A stretch of DNA of 64,000 nt. Source: Agrobacterium vitis (GTDB lineage: Bacteria; Pseudomonadota; Alphaproteobacteria; Rhizobiales; Rhizobiaceae). The stretch covers positions 687,001 through 751,000 of the forward strand of contig NZ_JACXXJ020000005.1 in NCBI RefSeq assembly GCF_014926405.1. The letters are read 5' to 3'. This document shows positions 17,416-26,338 of this stretch, in pieces (position 1 is the first letter of the stretch; each line of letters opens with the position of its first letter). The position numbers and the translations under genes were made by a program. The notes under the pieces were generated by a model. The model was not told where the DNA came from, did no database searches, and saw nothing but the letters and a program-made list of their open reading frames with translations.

Positions 17416-18549
17416 CTAAAGATCCGCCTGGGGCAGGGGCCGGAACGGGGCGAGAGACAGGGTGGGGCTGGAGAGGGCAAGCACCTTGAACAATTCGCCC
17501 ATCCGCCCGACCCCGGCACCGGCCAGACGGTTGACGGCCTCGGCCAGTTCAAGCTGGGTGACCTCGTCCTTGCCGCGTCCAAGAATTCCGGCTCGTTCCT
17601 TGATGCCAAGGCCGAGCAGGAAATCGCCCTGGCGCAGGCAACCGCTGGGCGTGACCCCGGCGGCAAGGGCGGTGCGGGCCAGATCCTCGAAATCGACATG
17701 GCTGGTCAGGTCGGCAATGCCGGGATTGGCCAGCGGCGGATCGTAATCATGGGCGCGCAAGGCTTGCAGCGTATCGCCGAAACCGGTGGAGATATGGCCG
17801 TAATCGATGATCAGTGCCGCCCCGCCTTCGGCCTTCAGCCGCTCGCACATGGCCGCCATCACGGCGCGGCGGGCAGGTGAAAACTCAAACACCGTACCGT
17901 CAGGCTGGGCGCTGGCGCCCGGCGGCAGAAGAGCCGGATCGAGTGTCGCAACCCCGGTCGAGAAGATCAGCTCGTCGTCTAAGCCGAGGCTGACCATGCG
18001 TTCGCGGTAATGCGGGCCGAGCTTGACGAACTGGCGGATGGGAATGGCGTCGAACAGCTCATTGGCCACCACCAGCACGAAGCCTTCCGGCACATCGCCA
18101 AAGCTGTCATGCCAGTCAATCTTTTCGATATGCGGTTCCAGGCTGTTGCGCTGGATCTGGCGCAGCCGGTCGCTGGTTTCCACCAGATGCACAGTGGAAT
18201 CCCGGTAGAGATCAGGGGCAAGCCGGGCGATCACCCGCAGCATGTCGCTCATCATCGTGCCGCGTCCGGGGCCAACCTCGGCCAGCCGCACGGGGGCGGG
18301 CAGGCCATGGCGCTGCCAAGCATGGACAATGAAAACCCCGATCATCTCACCGAAGATCTGGCTGATTTCCGGCCCGGTGATAAAATCGCCCGAGGTGCCG
18401 AACGGCTCACGGGTCTTGTAATAGCCGAATTCCGGATCGGCGAGGCAGAGAGCAAAGTAATCCGTGACGCTCAACGGACCGTTCAACCGGATGAGCGCCT
18501 TGATCTTATCACCAAGCGTGGTGGTCATGGTCAGCGTTTCCCGATTCAT
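17416..18549 (-). CDS. SAM-dependent methyltransferase, MidA/NDUFAF7 family
   Basis: A 377-residue COG1565 protein. The mitochondrial relative NDUFAF7/MidA methylates an arginine of a complex I subunit; the bacterial role is less clear. Motifs are GPLSVTDYFALCLADPEFGYY near the start, the SAM site VRLAEVGPGRGTMMSDMLRV, and VVANELFDAIPIRQFVK. The C-terminal part has ALIIDYGHISTGFGDTLQA and LGLGIKERAGIL. The start at ATG 18549 overlaps the lgt stop as ATGA; ATG 18528 is an alternative with GGGA about 10 bases upstream. The lgt-midA-pgeF order is common in rhizobia. Confidence 0.92.
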   Translation of the reverse strand: MNRETLTMTTTLGDKIKALIRLNGPLSVTDYFALCLADPEFGYYKTREPFGTSGDFITGPEISQIFGEMIGVFIVHAWQRHGLPAPVRLAEVGPGRGTMMSDMLRVIARLAPDLYRDSTVHLVETSDRLRQIQRNSLEPHIEKIDWHDSFGDVPEGFVLVVANELFDAIPIRQFVKLGPHYRERMVSLGLDDELIFSTGVATLDPALLPPGASAQPDGTVFEFSPARRAVMAAMCERLKAEGGAALIIDYGHISTGFGDTLQALRAHDYDPPLANPGIADLTSHVDFEDLARTALAAGVTPSGCLRQGDFLLGLGIKERAGILGRGKDEVTQLELAEAVNRLAGAGVGRMGELFKVLALSSPTLSLAPFRPLPQADL

Positions 18550-19409
18550 CCCTTTAGTCCTGACGGCTCTTGGCTGCGCCCGGCACGTCTTGCCCGCCAG
18601 ACGGCCCACAGCCCCAGCGCCAGCATCGGCAGAGAGAGTACCATGCCCATGGTTAACCAGCCACCTACCAGATAGCCGAGCTGCTCATCTGGTTCCCGGA
18701 AAAATTCGACAAAAATACGCGCCAACGCATAGCCGCAGATAAACACGCCGCTGATGACGCCAGAGGTTTTCAGCGCGTGGAACTGGCGGGCAAGCACTTG
18801 CAGCAGCACAAACAGCACAAGGCCTTCCAGTGCTGCTTCATAAAGCTGGCTCGGATGGCGAGTGAAGGGACCGCCGGTCGGGAACTGCATGGCCCAGGCG
18901 ACATCGCTGATCCGGCCCCACAATTCGCCATTGATGAAATTGGCGATCCGCCCGAAGAAAAGACCGATGGGGGCGACACAGGCCACAAGGTCGAACAGCA
19001 TCCATACGGGCAGACCGTTGCGGCGGGCAAAGACGATCATTGCCAGCGTAGCCCCGGTCAGGCCGCCATGGAAGGACATGCCGCCGCGCCAGATTTCCAG
19101 TGCCACGACAGGATTGTCCAGCACCGGTTGCAGGTCATAGAACAGGATATAGCCGATCCGCCCGCCCAGCACTATGCCGATCGCCGCCCAGACCAGAAAG
19201 TCATCCAGATGCTTTTCGGTGATCGGAGTGGCATTGCCGGGCCAGAGCGACAGATTGGCGATCATCCGGCGCGCCAGCCACCAACCGATGAGAATGCCCG
19301 TAACATAGGCCAGCCCATACCAGCGAATGGCAACGGGGCCGATGCTGAGGGCAATCGGGTCGATCTGCGGATAGGGCAGAATGGCGAAAAGGCTGGCTAC
19401 TGTGTTCAA
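18546..19409 (-). CDS. lgt: Prolipoprotein diacylglyceryl transferase
   Basis: A 287-residue integral membrane enzyme that transfers diacylglycerol to the lipobox Cys of prolipoproteins. It has about seven membrane segments. Conserved motifs are AIRWYGLAYVTG, GGRIGYILFYDL, WRGGMSFHGGLTG with the catalytic-region His, and the Lgt signature FFGRIANFINGELWGR. The C-terminus includes YGYALARIFVEFFREPDEQLG. The best start is TTG 19409, because the next upstream frame is closed by a stop. It heads a run with midA, pgeF, the M24 gene and a lipoprotein. Confidence 0.96.
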   Translation of the reverse strand: MNTVASLFAILPYPQIDPIALSIGPVAIRWYGLAYVTGILIGWWLARRMIANLSLWPGNATPITEKHLDDFLVWAAIGIVLGGRIGYILFYDLQPVLDNPVVALEIWRGGMSFHGGLTGATLAMIVFARRNGLPVWMLFDLVACVAPIGLFFGRIANFINGELWGRISDVAWAMQFPTGGPFTRHPSQLYEAALEGLVLFVLLQVLARQFHALKTSGVISGVFICGYALARIFVEFFREPDEQLGYLVGGWLTMGMVLSLPMLALGLWAVWRARRAGRSQEPSGLKG

Positions 19410-19740
19410 GGATATGCTTTCATTCGATTTCTCCGAAAAATGGCGGGCAGGCTTGCGCTGGTCAAGGTGAATCTGCCTGATGGATGTGATCCGCTCTGAT
19501 TAAGGTGAAAATTGCACCGAGAGCTTAAAAAAAGACATGAGATCCGGAATGATCTGTGCAAAGGGCGGTCAGGTGCTTTTGAGCGATGTTTGGCACGTCC
19601 TGCCCTGTGTTGAGGCGGTGAATGCAAAGACCGATCATCCCCAGGGCGTTTTCTCTTGCATAGCCTGCCCCGAATCCCTACCTCCAGAGAATGCCGCGCC
19701 CCAGTCGGGCGCCTTGTGGTGGAGCGTAAGGAACACGATC
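19410..19740. other. Divergent intergenic region between lgt and the UbiK-like gene
   Basis: 331 bases that carry the promoters for both genes. An open frame upstream of ATG 19741 has no protein similarity I recognise and no ribosome site. No strong hairpin or repeat was seen. Confidence 0.35.
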
Positions 19741-20016
19741 ATGAGCACCGGAACAAGCCGTATCATGGATGAATTCGCCAAGTTGATGACCGATGCCGCT
19801 GGCGCCGCCCAGGGTGTGCGCAAGGAAGCGGAAACCGCCTTGCATGCCCAGGCCGAGCGCTGGCTGAACAGCCTGGACGTGGTGCGCCGCGAGGAATTCG
19901 ACGTGGTGCGCGAAATGGCCTTGAAGGCATTGGAAGAAAACGAAGCCCTCAAGGCCCGCATCGAAGCGCTGGAAGCGCAAGCCAGTGCGACTGCGATCCC
20001 TGATTCGACTCACTGA
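19741..20016 (+). CDS. UbiK-family accessory factor (BMFP domain)
   Basis: A 91-residue BMFP/YqiC-type protein. The N-terminal helix RIMDEFAKLMTDAAGAAQG is followed by VRKEAETALHAQAERWLNSL and a C-terminal coiled coil (EEFDVVREMALKALEENEAL, KARIEALEAQ). The Enterobacterial relative UbiK supports aerobic ubiquinone synthesis and binds lipids. The start at ATG 19741 follows AAGGAA by 9-10 bases and gives the normal family length; longer in-frame starts lack support. Confidence 0.88.
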   Translation: MSTGTSRIMDEFAKLMTDAAGAAQGVRKEAETALHAQAERWLNSLDVVRREEFDVVREMALKALEENEALKARIEALEAQASATAIPDSTH

Positions 20017-20034
20017 TCACATATACGGAACAAT

Positions 20035-20052
20035 CAGGCTTCGGCCTGTTTG
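20035..20052 (+). terminator. Short terminator after the UbiK-like gene
   Basis: A CAGGC-TTCG-GCCTG tetraloop hairpin followed by TTTGCCC, 18 bases past the stop. It is short, so its strength is uncertain. Confidence 0.6.
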
Positions 20053-20500
20053 CCCGTAGATAGACTTGCAAATCATCAATCACGCTATCCAGCGGTTGTG
20101 CTCGCGCGCAGCCGTTTTTTATGTGCGCTATGGGGGCATCGAAGCGTTAACCGGGCATTGTGGTTAATGATTGCTTACGTTTTTTTTCCACATGTGGATT
20201 GTTCCAAAAAAGGCAATTCCATGAGTCAGTTAAGCCTGTGCATCGGGGTGTTGATACACGCGCTGTCCACAGTGACGCTCGTGAAATCGGCGGGGAGGGG
20301 CTGGTTTGGGGCAGTGCCCGCTATACACTGATTTTAAATGATGATTCGAAACGAACCCGACCAGTTTCGGGCAGGGTGCCGCAAGCATTCTGGGGCTATC
20401 GGGTGTCATTCGAAGCGTATTTCCGGTCAGTGCGTTGTGGTTTGTCGATGGTGTCAGCGTGTCGTCATCACAAGGGCATTCCCGGTTTAGAAGGTGCGGC
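20053..20500. other. Intergenic region upstream of the ybjN-proC-csaA run
   Basis: About 450 bases with no supported gene. AT-rich blocks occur near 20155-20200 (TTAATGATTGCTTACG then a T run) and 20330-20350. These probably contain the promoter for the run. A short plus-strand frame at 20160-20504 lacks protein-like composition. Confidence 0.35.
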
Positions 20501-21001
20501 ATGAGCCTAATGGAATTTCAATTTGAACGTCAGTCCAACCCGGTCGATACGATCGAGTATGTGGCCTCCAATAATGACTGGTCTTTCGAGCGGTCCGGCG
20601 AAGATGAAATCGCCATGACCGTGGATGGCCGCTGGGCTGCCTATCACGTCTCCTTCTCCTGGATGGAGGAATGCGAGGCGCTGCATCTGGCCTGCGCCTT
20701 CGATATCAGGGTGCCGGAACCCAGGGTCAACGAGATCATCCGGCTTCTGTCGCATATCAATGGTCAGGTGCTGATGGGCCATTTCGATCTGTGGCGCCAG
20801 GAAGACGTGGTGATCTTCCGCCAGTCGCTGCTGTTGGCCGGTGGTGCCGAGCCGACCAACCAGCAGGTTGAAGTGCTGTTGTCCAGCGCAGTCGAGGCCT
20901 GCGAGACCTATTTTCAGGCGTTCCAGTTCGTCGTCTGGTCGGGGCTCGATGCCAAGTCAGCCATGGATGCGGTGCTGTTCACCACGGTTGGCGAGGCCTG
21001 A
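20501..21001 (+). CDS. YbjN domain-containing protein
   Basis: A 166-residue YbjN-family protein (type III secretion chaperone-like fold). It begins MSLMEFQFERQSNPVDTIEYV and includes DWSFERSGEDEIAMTVDGRW and LLSHINGQVLMGHFDLW. YbjN proteins have been tied to stress and motility regulation in enterics, but the activity is unknown. ATG 20501 with a GAAGG context is preferred to a longer frame. The proC start lies 2 bases after its stop, so the genes form an operon. This gene usually precedes proC in rhizobia. Confidence 0.9.
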   Translation: MSLMEFQFERQSNPVDTIEYVASNNDWSFERSGEDEIAMTVDGRWAAYHVSFSWMEECEALHLACAFDIRVPEPRVNEIIRLLSHINGQVLMGHFDLWRQEDVVIFRQSLLLAGGAEPTNQQVEVLLSSAVEACETYFQAFQFVVWSGLDAKSAMDAVLFTTVGEA

Positions 21002-21003
21002 TC

Positions 21004-21825
21004 ATGGGAAGTGCGCAGACCTCGGGTCCGATCGTTCTTGTCGGCGCCGGCAATATGGGCGGCGCCATGCTGTCCGGCTGGCTGAAGAACGGCGTCGATC
21101 CGTCGACGGTGATCGTCATCGATCCCGGCGCGAGTGATGCCGCCAAGGAGCGGTTTACCCAGGCTGGCGTGCGTCATCTCACGCAGGCACCGGACGATAT
21201 CGTGGCTGGTCTGCTGTTTCTGGCCGTCAAGCCGCAGGTGATGGAGGCGGTACTTGCGCCGCTCAAGCCGCTGGTGGGTGCCGATACGGTTGTGGTGTCC
21301 GTGGCTGCCGGAAAGACCCTGTCTTTCATGGAAACCCATTTGGGGGTTGCGGCCATGGTCCGCGCCATGCCCAATACGCCTGCGATGGTTGGGCGCGGTG
21401 TGACCGGCGCTTATGCCAATAGCGAGGTCAGTGAAGATCAGCGGGCTCGGGTGACGGCGCTTTTGGCCGTTTCCGGTCCAGTGGAGTGGGTTGCTAGCGA
21501 AAGCGATATCGACGCGGTCACCGCCGTTTCGGGCAGCGGTCCGGCCTATGTGTTTTATCTCGTCGAGTGCATGGCTGAGGCAGGCCGTAAAGCCGGTCTG
21601 CCAGCGGACCTCGCCATGCGTCTTGCGCGGGAAACCGTCGCGGGGGCTGGTGAAATGTTGCACCAGTCCCCGGACGATGCCGCCACGCTGCGCAAGAATG
21701 TTACCTCGCCGGGCGGCACCACCGCCGCAGCCCTTGCAGTGTTGATGGCTGACCAGGGCATGCAGCCATTATTCGACACGGCGATAGCCGCCGCGAAACG
21801 CCGGGCCGAGGAGCTTGCCTCTTGA
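21004..21825 (+). CDS. proC: Pyrroline-5-carboxylate reductase
   Basis: A 273-residue enzyme for the last step of proline synthesis, reducing pyrroline-5-carboxylate with NAD(P)H. The Rossmann motif is [17 protein letters not shown] near residue 10. Other motifs are [31 protein letters not shown], and the P5CR signature region [19 protein letters not shown] with [10 protein letters not shown]. Length is normal. It follows the YbjN gene by 2 bases and overlaps the CsaA start by 4 bases. Confidence 0.97.
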   Translation: MGSAQTSGPIVLVGAGNMGGAMLSGWLKNGVDPSTVIVIDPGASDAAKERFTQAGVRHLTQAPDDIVAGLLFLAVKPQVMEAVLAPLKPLVGADTVVVSVAAGKTLSFMETHLGVAAMVRAMPNTPAMVGRGVTGAYANSEVSEDQRARVTALLAVSGPVEWVASESDIDAVTAVSGSGPAYVFYLVECMAEAGRKAGLPADLAMRLARETVAGAGEMLHQSPDDAATLRKNVTSPGGTTAAALAVLMADQGMQPLFDTAIAAAKRRAEELAS

Positions 21826-22181
21826 GCGGGACGGAAAAATCCTCCGACGAGATCACTTATGGCGATTTCGAAAAAGTCGATATCCGGGTCGGGACGATCA
21901 TTGAGGCAGAGCCTTTTCCTGAGGCCCGCAAGCCAGCCTACAAGCTGCGGATTGATTTCGGGCCTGAGATCGGCATCAAGCGATCATCGGCGCAGATCAC
22001 CGTACATTATACGCTGGAAAGCCTTGTTGGCCGCCAAGTGCTTGGCGTGGTCAATTTTCCGCCGCGCCAGATCGGGCCTGTGCGGTCCGAGGTTCTCACC
22101 CTCGGTTTTGAGGATGAGGCCGGAGCCATCGTGCTGGCTTCGGTGGAGCGCGGCGTGCCGAATGGGCGCAAAATGATGTAG
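21822..22181 (+). CDS. csaA: tRNA-binding domain protein, CsaA type
   Basis: A 119-residue OB-fold tRNA-binding domain protein of the CsaA family, described as an export-related chaperone. It includes [20 protein letters not shown] (about residues 14-33), [12 protein letters not shown], and the family segment [20 protein letters not shown]. The C-terminus [11 protein letters not shown] is typical. The start is TTG 21822, which overlaps the proC TGA stop (TTGA), so translation is coupled. It ends 38 bases from the convergent histidine kinase gene. Confidence 0.92.
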   Translation: MSGTEKSSDEITYGDFEKVDIRVGTIIEAEPFPEARKPAYKLRIDFGPEIGIKRSSAQITVHYTLESLVGRQVLGVVNFPPRQIGPVRSEVLTLGFEDEAGAIVLASVERGVPNGRKMM

Positions 22182-22219
22182 TGTGCCGCGCTTGGGCGTT
22201 CCGTAACCGGCCTACGGTG

Positions 22220-23599
22220 TTAAACTGGAATACGGATCGTGGCGCGCAGGCCCCCCAGTGGGCTGTCGCCAAGCGTGACATTGCCGCCATGGCTGCGGGC
22301 GATGTCGCGGGCAATGGCAAGGCCAAGTCCGGTGCCTGACGCATCCTGGTTGCGGGCCTCGTCGAGCCGGAAAAACGGCTTGAACACATCGTCGCGGGAT
22401 TGGGCGGGAATGCCGGGACCATCATCATCGAAGACGATGGTCAGCCATTTGGCCCCGTGGCGGGCTTCGACATGCATGGTATTGGCATAGCGGCGGCCAT
22501 TGGCGGCAAGATTGCCCACCAGCCGCCAGAAGGCATTCGGACGCACCCGAATCTGCTCGTCCCCCTCAATCACATAGCTGAAGGTCTTGCCGTGCAGCCG
22601 GTAATCGGCGCTGATTTTCTCCAGCATGTCCTTCAGGCTGAAGGGGCCGAAATTCTCCTCGGCCTCACCCTTGGCAAAGGCCATATAGCCTTCCAGCATC
22701 GTTTGCATGGCCTCGACATCTTCATTCAACGGTTCAAGATCGGGATTGTCGCCTGCTAACGCCAATTGCAACTTGAACCGTGTGAGGATGGTGCGCAGGT
22801 CGTGACTGACGCCGGTCAGCATGGCGGTGCGCTGTTCCATCTGCCGCTCGATGCGCTCACGCATCAGAATGAAGGCGAGGCCTGCCCGGCGGATTTCATC
22901 GGCGCCACGCGGACTGAACTCTTTGGCGGGCTTCTGCCCCTTGCCAAAGCTTTCGGCGGCCTCGGCCAGCGACAGGATCGGGCGGATCTGGCCGCGCAGG
23001 AACAGTGTGGCGATAACGATCAGCACCAGCGACGTGCCGAACATCCACAACAGGAAGATATGGGTATTGGAGGCATAGGCCTGGTTGCGCCGGGCGAAAA
23101 TCCGCAGCACCTCGCCATTCAACTGGATACGGATTTCGATCAGCGGCGAATCGCCAACGGTATCGATCCAGAAGGGCCGCTTGATCTGGTTGCGCAATTC
23201 ATCGCTGAGCAATTGATCGAGAATCGAAAAGAATGGCTTGGGGCGAGGGGCGGGCAATTCGCCGTTCTTTTCCAGCGAGGCGACCAGACCCAGCTTGGAA
23301 TTGGCAATTTTCAGCGTGTTGGCTGCGTCCTGGGGATAGGTTTCAAGCAAGACGATCACCGTGGCAATGTCACGGGTGACGGCGGCGGACAGGCGTTGCG
23401 TCACCATCTGCCAGTGGCGCTCCATGAACACGAACAGCAAGACGGTCTGGAGGATCAGCATCGGCAGGATGATGATCAGCAGGGCACGGGCAAACAGGCC
23501 GGTCGGAAACTGGCGGCGCAGCCAGCGGCTGAACCAGCGCAGGTCGATCCACGAAATGCGCCGGTATTTCAATCGGCTGAAGGCTTGCCTGAACGTCAT
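22220..23599 (-). CDS. Sensor histidine kinase, EnvZ type
   Basis: A 459-residue inner-membrane kinase. TM1 lies near residues 33-57, a periplasmic part of about 110 residues follows, TM2 lies near 180-200, then HAMP. The H box is LTGVSHDLRTILTRFKL, with the phosphorylated His in an EnvZ-like context. The N box is LVGNLAANGRRYA, the G1 box FDDDGPGIP and the G2 box GTGLGLAIARDIARSHGG. It should phosphorylate the response regulator encoded upstream (23728-24426). The 128-base gap between them is largely filled by a rhizobial palindromic repeat. The signal is unknown. Confidence 0.93.
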   Translation of the reverse strand: MTFRQAFSRLKYRRISWIDLRWFSRWLRRQFPTGLFARALLIIILPMLILQTVLLFVFMERHWQMVTQRLSAAVTRDIATVIVLLETYPQDAANTLKIANSKLGLVASLEKNGELPAPRPKPFFSILDQLLSDELRNQIKRPFWIDTVGDSPLIEIRIQLNGEVLRIFARRNQAYASNTHIFLLWMFGTSLVLIVIATLFLRGQIRPILSLAEAAESFGKGQKPAKEFSPRGADEIRRAGLAFILMRERIERQMEQRTAMLTGVSHDLRTILTRFKLQLALAGDNPDLEPLNEDVEAMQTMLEGYMAFAKGEAEENFGPFSLKDMLEKISADYRLHGKTFSYVIEGDEQIRVRPNAFWRLVGNLAANGRRYANTMHVEARHGAKWLTIVFDDDGPGIPAQSRDDVFKPFFRLDEARNQDASGTGLGLAIARDIARSHGGNVTLGDSPLGGLRATIRIPV

Positions 23600-23642
23600 G
23601 GTCGTTTCCGTTATGGTTGACCGCTGCTGGTCGGATGCAGCC

Positions 23643-23726
23643 TTTAGAGCATCAGAACGATGCTCTAAATTTTTGTTTGCGCATCGGATTCATCCGAAAA
23701 CCGGTTCCCACTTTTCGGTCCGATGC
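23643..23726. repeat. Rhizobial palindromic repeat between response regulator and kinase
   Basis: Two hairpins in series: TTTAGAGCATC / GATGCTCTAAA (23643-23669, 11 bp perfect, followed by TTTTTG on the plus strand) and GCATCGGA ... TCCGATGC (23681-23726) enclosing AAAACCGGTTCCCACTTTTC. This is a familiar intergenic element of rhizobial genomes. Its position inside a two-component operon may change kinase expression relative to the regulator. Confidence 0.8.
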
Positions 23727-23727
23727 T

Positions 23728-24426
23728 CTAATCCCGGCTGAGGCGATAACCGATGCCGCGCACGGTTTGCAGCCAGACCGGATTGGCCGGGTCGTCTTCG
23801 ATCTTGCGGCGCAGCCGGTTGATCTGCACGTCGATGGTGCGTTCACCGACATCGGTATCCTCGCCCACCAGCTCGTGGCGCGGAATGGTATCACCGGCCC
23901 GGTTGGCAAACAGCAGCATGATATCCTGTTCGCGGTCGGTCAGATGAATGACCTCTGGCCCCTTTTTCAGCTCCTTGCGCAGGATGGAGAATGTATAGGG
24001 GCCGAACATTACCTGTTCGATTTTCGGCGTATCGGCGCCGGTGTTGCGCCGCAGGATATTGTTGATGCGCAGCACCAGTTCGCGCGGGTCGAAGGGCTTG
24101 GCCAGATAGTCGTCGGCGCCTGCCTCCAGCCCGGCGATACGCGAATCGGCTTCTGTGCGGGCCGTCAGAAGAATGATCGGCGCATTGATCTCGCCGCTCA
24201 GCGATTTTGTCAGCGACAAGCCGTTTTCGCCGGGCATCATCACATCAACGATCAGCAGGTCATAGGCCAAGCCCGCCAGCTTGCGGCGGGCTTCCTGCGC
24301 TTCAGCAGCGACAGTGACGCGAAAGCCCTGCTCGGTCAGGTAGCGATGCAAGAGATCGCGGATGCGTGTATCGTCATCGACAACAAGCAGGTGCGGGGCA
24401 TCGTCGGTCAGGTCAATACGCTTCAT
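23728..24426 (-). CDS. OmpR-family response regulator (PetR-like)
   Basis: A 232-residue regulator with an N-terminal receiver (LLVVDDDTRIRDLLHRYL, phospho-Asp in YDLLIVDVMMPGENGLSL, Lys in YLAKPFDPREL). The C-terminal winged helix starts about residue 135 (LTDREQDIMLLFANRAGDT, then ERTIDVQINRLRRKIEDDP, QTVRGIGYRL). The order MarR regulator, then response regulator resembles petP-petR of Rhodobacter, linked there to respiratory gene control; assignment by context is tentative. ATG 24426 is used; TTG 24435 overlaps the MarR stop and is better spaced from AGGAG, so it is a real alternative. Confidence 0.93.
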   Translation of the reverse strand: MKRIDLTDDAPHLLVVDDDTRIRDLLHRYLTEQGFRVTVAAEAQEARRKLAGLAYDLLIVDVMMPGENGLSLTKSLSGEINAPIILLTARTEADSRIAGLEAGADDYLAKPFDPRELVLRINNILRRNTGADTPKIEQVMFGPYTFSILRKELKKGPEVIHLTDREQDIMLLFANRAGDTIPRHELVGEDTDVGERTIDVQINRLRRKIEDDPANPVWLQTVRGIGYRLSRD

Positions 24427-24431
24427 ACTGC

Positions 24432-24953
24432 TCAAGGCTCCTGATCTAGCGGGGTTGCCGCGCCATTCTCACTGCGCATGGCAGCCAGAAAAGTGCGAAC
24501 GGCCTGTCTCTGTTCGCCTGAAAACCCTTCGAAGGCACGGGCAATCCGGCGCGATTGCGGGTCCGACAGAGCCAGCGCCAGTTCGCGTCCGGCCAGTGTC
24601 GGGTAGAGGCGGCGTTGGCGCCGGTCGGCGGGGCCGGTCATTTGTCGAATATAGCCCTCGTCGATCAATTCCTTCAGAACCCGGGCGAGGCTTTGCTTGG
24701 TGATGCGAAGCAACCCCAGAAGGTCGGCCACTGTCATGCCCGGCTGGCGGTTGACGAAATGCACCGCCCGGTGATGGGCGCGGCCATAGCCCAGCTTGGC
24801 CAAAATCTCGTCCGGATCGGAAATGAAATCACGATAGGCGAAGAAGAATGCCTCGATCGTTTCGAAATCGATGCTTTTATCGTCGATATGCGGCATGTCC
24901 GGCAGCTGTTTTTTCGCCGTTCTTACCGATGACGTTTTCTGCACGTGTTTCAA
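24432..24953 (-). CDS. MarR-family transcriptional regulator (PetP-like)
   Basis: A protein of up to 173 residues with a MarR winged helix. Core segments are MTVADLLGLLRITKQSLARV (recognition helix), KELIDEGYIRQMTGPADRRQ with the DRR wing, and RRLYPTLAGRELA. The start is uncertain. TTG 24953 gives the full frame but sits almost on AAGGAA; ATG 24896 (MPHIDDKSIDFETIEAFFFA) matches the usual homologue start. It is cotranscribed with the response regulator downstream. Ligand and targets are unknown. Confidence 0.9.
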   Translation of the reverse strand: MKHVQKTSSVRTAKKQLPDMPHIDDKSIDFETIEAFFFAYRDFISDPDEILAKLGYGRAHHRAVHFVNRQPGMTVADLLGLLRITKQSLARVLKELIDEGYIRQMTGPADRRQRRLYPTLAGRELALALSDPQSRRIARAFEGFSGEQRQAVRTFLAAMRSENGAATPLDQEP

Positions 24954-25268
24954 TTCCTTTTTCTACCGGTCATGGCACCGCGGCGGTGCTTCGGCGTGGT
25001 CCATGCACTTGAAATTCGGTGCAAAACTATGACGAGTGCGATCAAAACGCTATTAAAAAAGCCGGTTTTCCAAAGATGCCGTCAAAAGAGGCTTTTCTGC
25101 CTGAGAAATATTTTCAAGGCCATGCAACCAAAGCTCCGCTCAAGGCTTTATGAGGACAATAGATGGGGAACGGGGTGGCGATTGTCGATGGAGACAGTCG
25201 CGATCCCTTCAAGGCGATGAGGATGCTTTGGCATTTTCATGCACTGGTAGAACAAGAGGCTGACTGCA
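24954..25268. other. Divergent intergenic region upstream of the MarR gene
   Basis: 315 bases with no gene recognised. Some A/T-rich stretches near 25050-25110 may hold promoters for the MarR gene and for the small membrane protein. A weak GC-rich stem pairing AAAAAGCCG with GGCTTTT is visible near 25056-25096, without clear function. Confidence 0.3.
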
Positions 25269-25466
25269 ATGTCATCAAATCTCGCGTCGGAGACCGTACC
25301 GGAATTCTCGTCCGACATTCCTGTCGCACAGGCCGTCGAAAACACCCTGAAGCCGGTGATGATCCTGGTTTTCACCTTAAAAATCGCCGTGGCAGCGCTT
25401 CTGGTCGGCAATGTAATGATGCCGAACCTTCATTCGGCCGAAGCCGAAATGGTCGCCGTACCCTGA
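25269..25466 (+). CDS. Small single-pass membrane protein, hypothetical
   Basis: A 65-residue frame with GAGG 9 bases before ATG 25269. It contains one hydrophobic segment, LKPVMILVFTLKIAVAALLV (about residues 28-47), after an acidic N-terminal part. Third-position GC is higher than expected for noncoding DNA here, judged by eye. A longer overlapping frame in another phase (25163-25549) is rich in Arg and Gly and looks like a shadow. No family is recognised. Confidence 0.5.
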   Translation: MSSNLASETVPEFSSDIPVAQAVENTLKPVMILVFTLKIAVAALLVGNVMMPNLHSAEAEMVAVP

Positions 25467-25491
25467 CCATCTTCGATGGTATGAGACGCTG

Positions 25492-25555
25492 CTTGATGCG
25501 AGATTACTATAAGCTTTTCCGCGAGACCGCTGTCCACTTTTCAGTTTGATGCTGT
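25492..25555. repeat. Degenerate rhizobial palindromic repeat remnant
   Basis: The segment contains GACCGCTGTCCACTTTTCAG and TTTGATGCT, close to the half element at 23690-23726 (CCGGTTCCCACTTTTCGG, CCGATGCT). The left arm is eroded. Confidence 0.45.
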
Positions 25556-25612
25556 ATATGACGTATCAAGGCCGCCATTGGTTCGCGGCACGCCGATCGT
25601 CAGAGGTTAAGT

Positions 25613-26260
25613 ATGGGACAGCTTCAGGCCGGGATTATTCCCGTTACGCCATTTCAGCAGAATTGCACGGTTTTCTTCGATAGCGAGACAAAGGAAGGTG
25701 TGGTGGTCGATCCGGGCGGCGATGTCGAGGAGATCCTGCGCATGGTGCGGGAAAACGGCATTACCCTGAAGGAGATCTGGCTGACCCACGGCCATCTCGA
25801 TCATGCCGGCGGCGCAGAAGACCTCAAGGACGCGCTCGGCATCCAGATTATCGGCCCGCATCGCGACGACAAGGTGCTGCTGGATGCGCTGGAGGGGCAG
25901 AGCGCCCGCTTCAATCTTCCCATCAAGCTGCGCAATGTGACGCCCGACCGCTTTCTGGAAGAGGGCGACGTCGTTGGCTTTTCCGGTCATGAATTTGAGG
26001 TGCTGCATTGCCCCGGCCATGCACCTGGTCATGTGGTGTTTTTCAATCGCGTCCAGAATTTCGCCCATCTGGGCGATGTGCTGTTCAACGGTTCCATTGG
26101 CCGCACAGATCTGCCGGGCGGCAATCATCAGCAATTGCTGGCTTCGATCCGAGACAAGGTCTTGCCATTGGGGGACGATGTCGGCTTCATTTGCGGTCAC
26201 GGCCCCGGCAGTCGGATCGGCGACGAGCGCCGCAGCAATCCGTTTCTGAAAGGCCTTTGA
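25613..26260 (+). CDS. MBL-fold metallo-hydrolase (glyoxalase II-like)
   Basis: A 215-residue protein of the metallo-beta-lactamase fold, YcbL/glyoxalase II group. The metal motif is WLTHGHLDHAGGAEDL (HxHxDH) near residues 58-73, a further His is in VLHCPGHAPGHVVFF, an Asp in FAHLGDVLFNGSIGRTDLPGG, and the last His in GFICGHGPGSRIGDERRSNP. It likely hydrolyses a thioester or related ester; substrate is not predictable. ATG 25613 follows AGAGG. It converges on cspA. Confidence 0.92.
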   Translation: MGQLQAGIIPVTPFQQNCTVFFDSETKEGVVVDPGGDVEEILRMVRENGITLKEIWLTHGHLDHAGGAEDLKDALGIQIIGPHRDDKVLLDALEGQSARFNLPIKLRNVTPDRFLEEGDVVGFSGHEFEVLHCPGHAPGHVVFFNRVQNFAHLGDVLFNGSIGRTDLPGGNHQQLLASIRDKVLPLGDDVGFICGHGPGSRIGDERRSNPFLKGL

Positions 26261-26285
26261 AAAGGTCTTTGAAGGGTAGAAAAAA

Positions 26286-26304
26286 CCCGGCAAAACTTGC
26301 CGGG
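26286..26304 (-). terminator. Terminator of the cold-shock gene
   Basis: A CCCGGCAA / TTGCCGGG stem with a 3-base loop, followed by TTTTTTT on the minus strand (A run 26278-26285). It lies 35 bases past the csp stop. Confidence 0.88.
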
Positions 26305-26338
26305 CCGCTGGGCGAAATGAAATGTGTGAACGAGGGTC

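Noticed and set aside
25163..25549. 128-residue frame overlapping the small membrane protein
   Set aside because: Rich in Arg and Gly and out of phase with the better-supported 65-residue frame.
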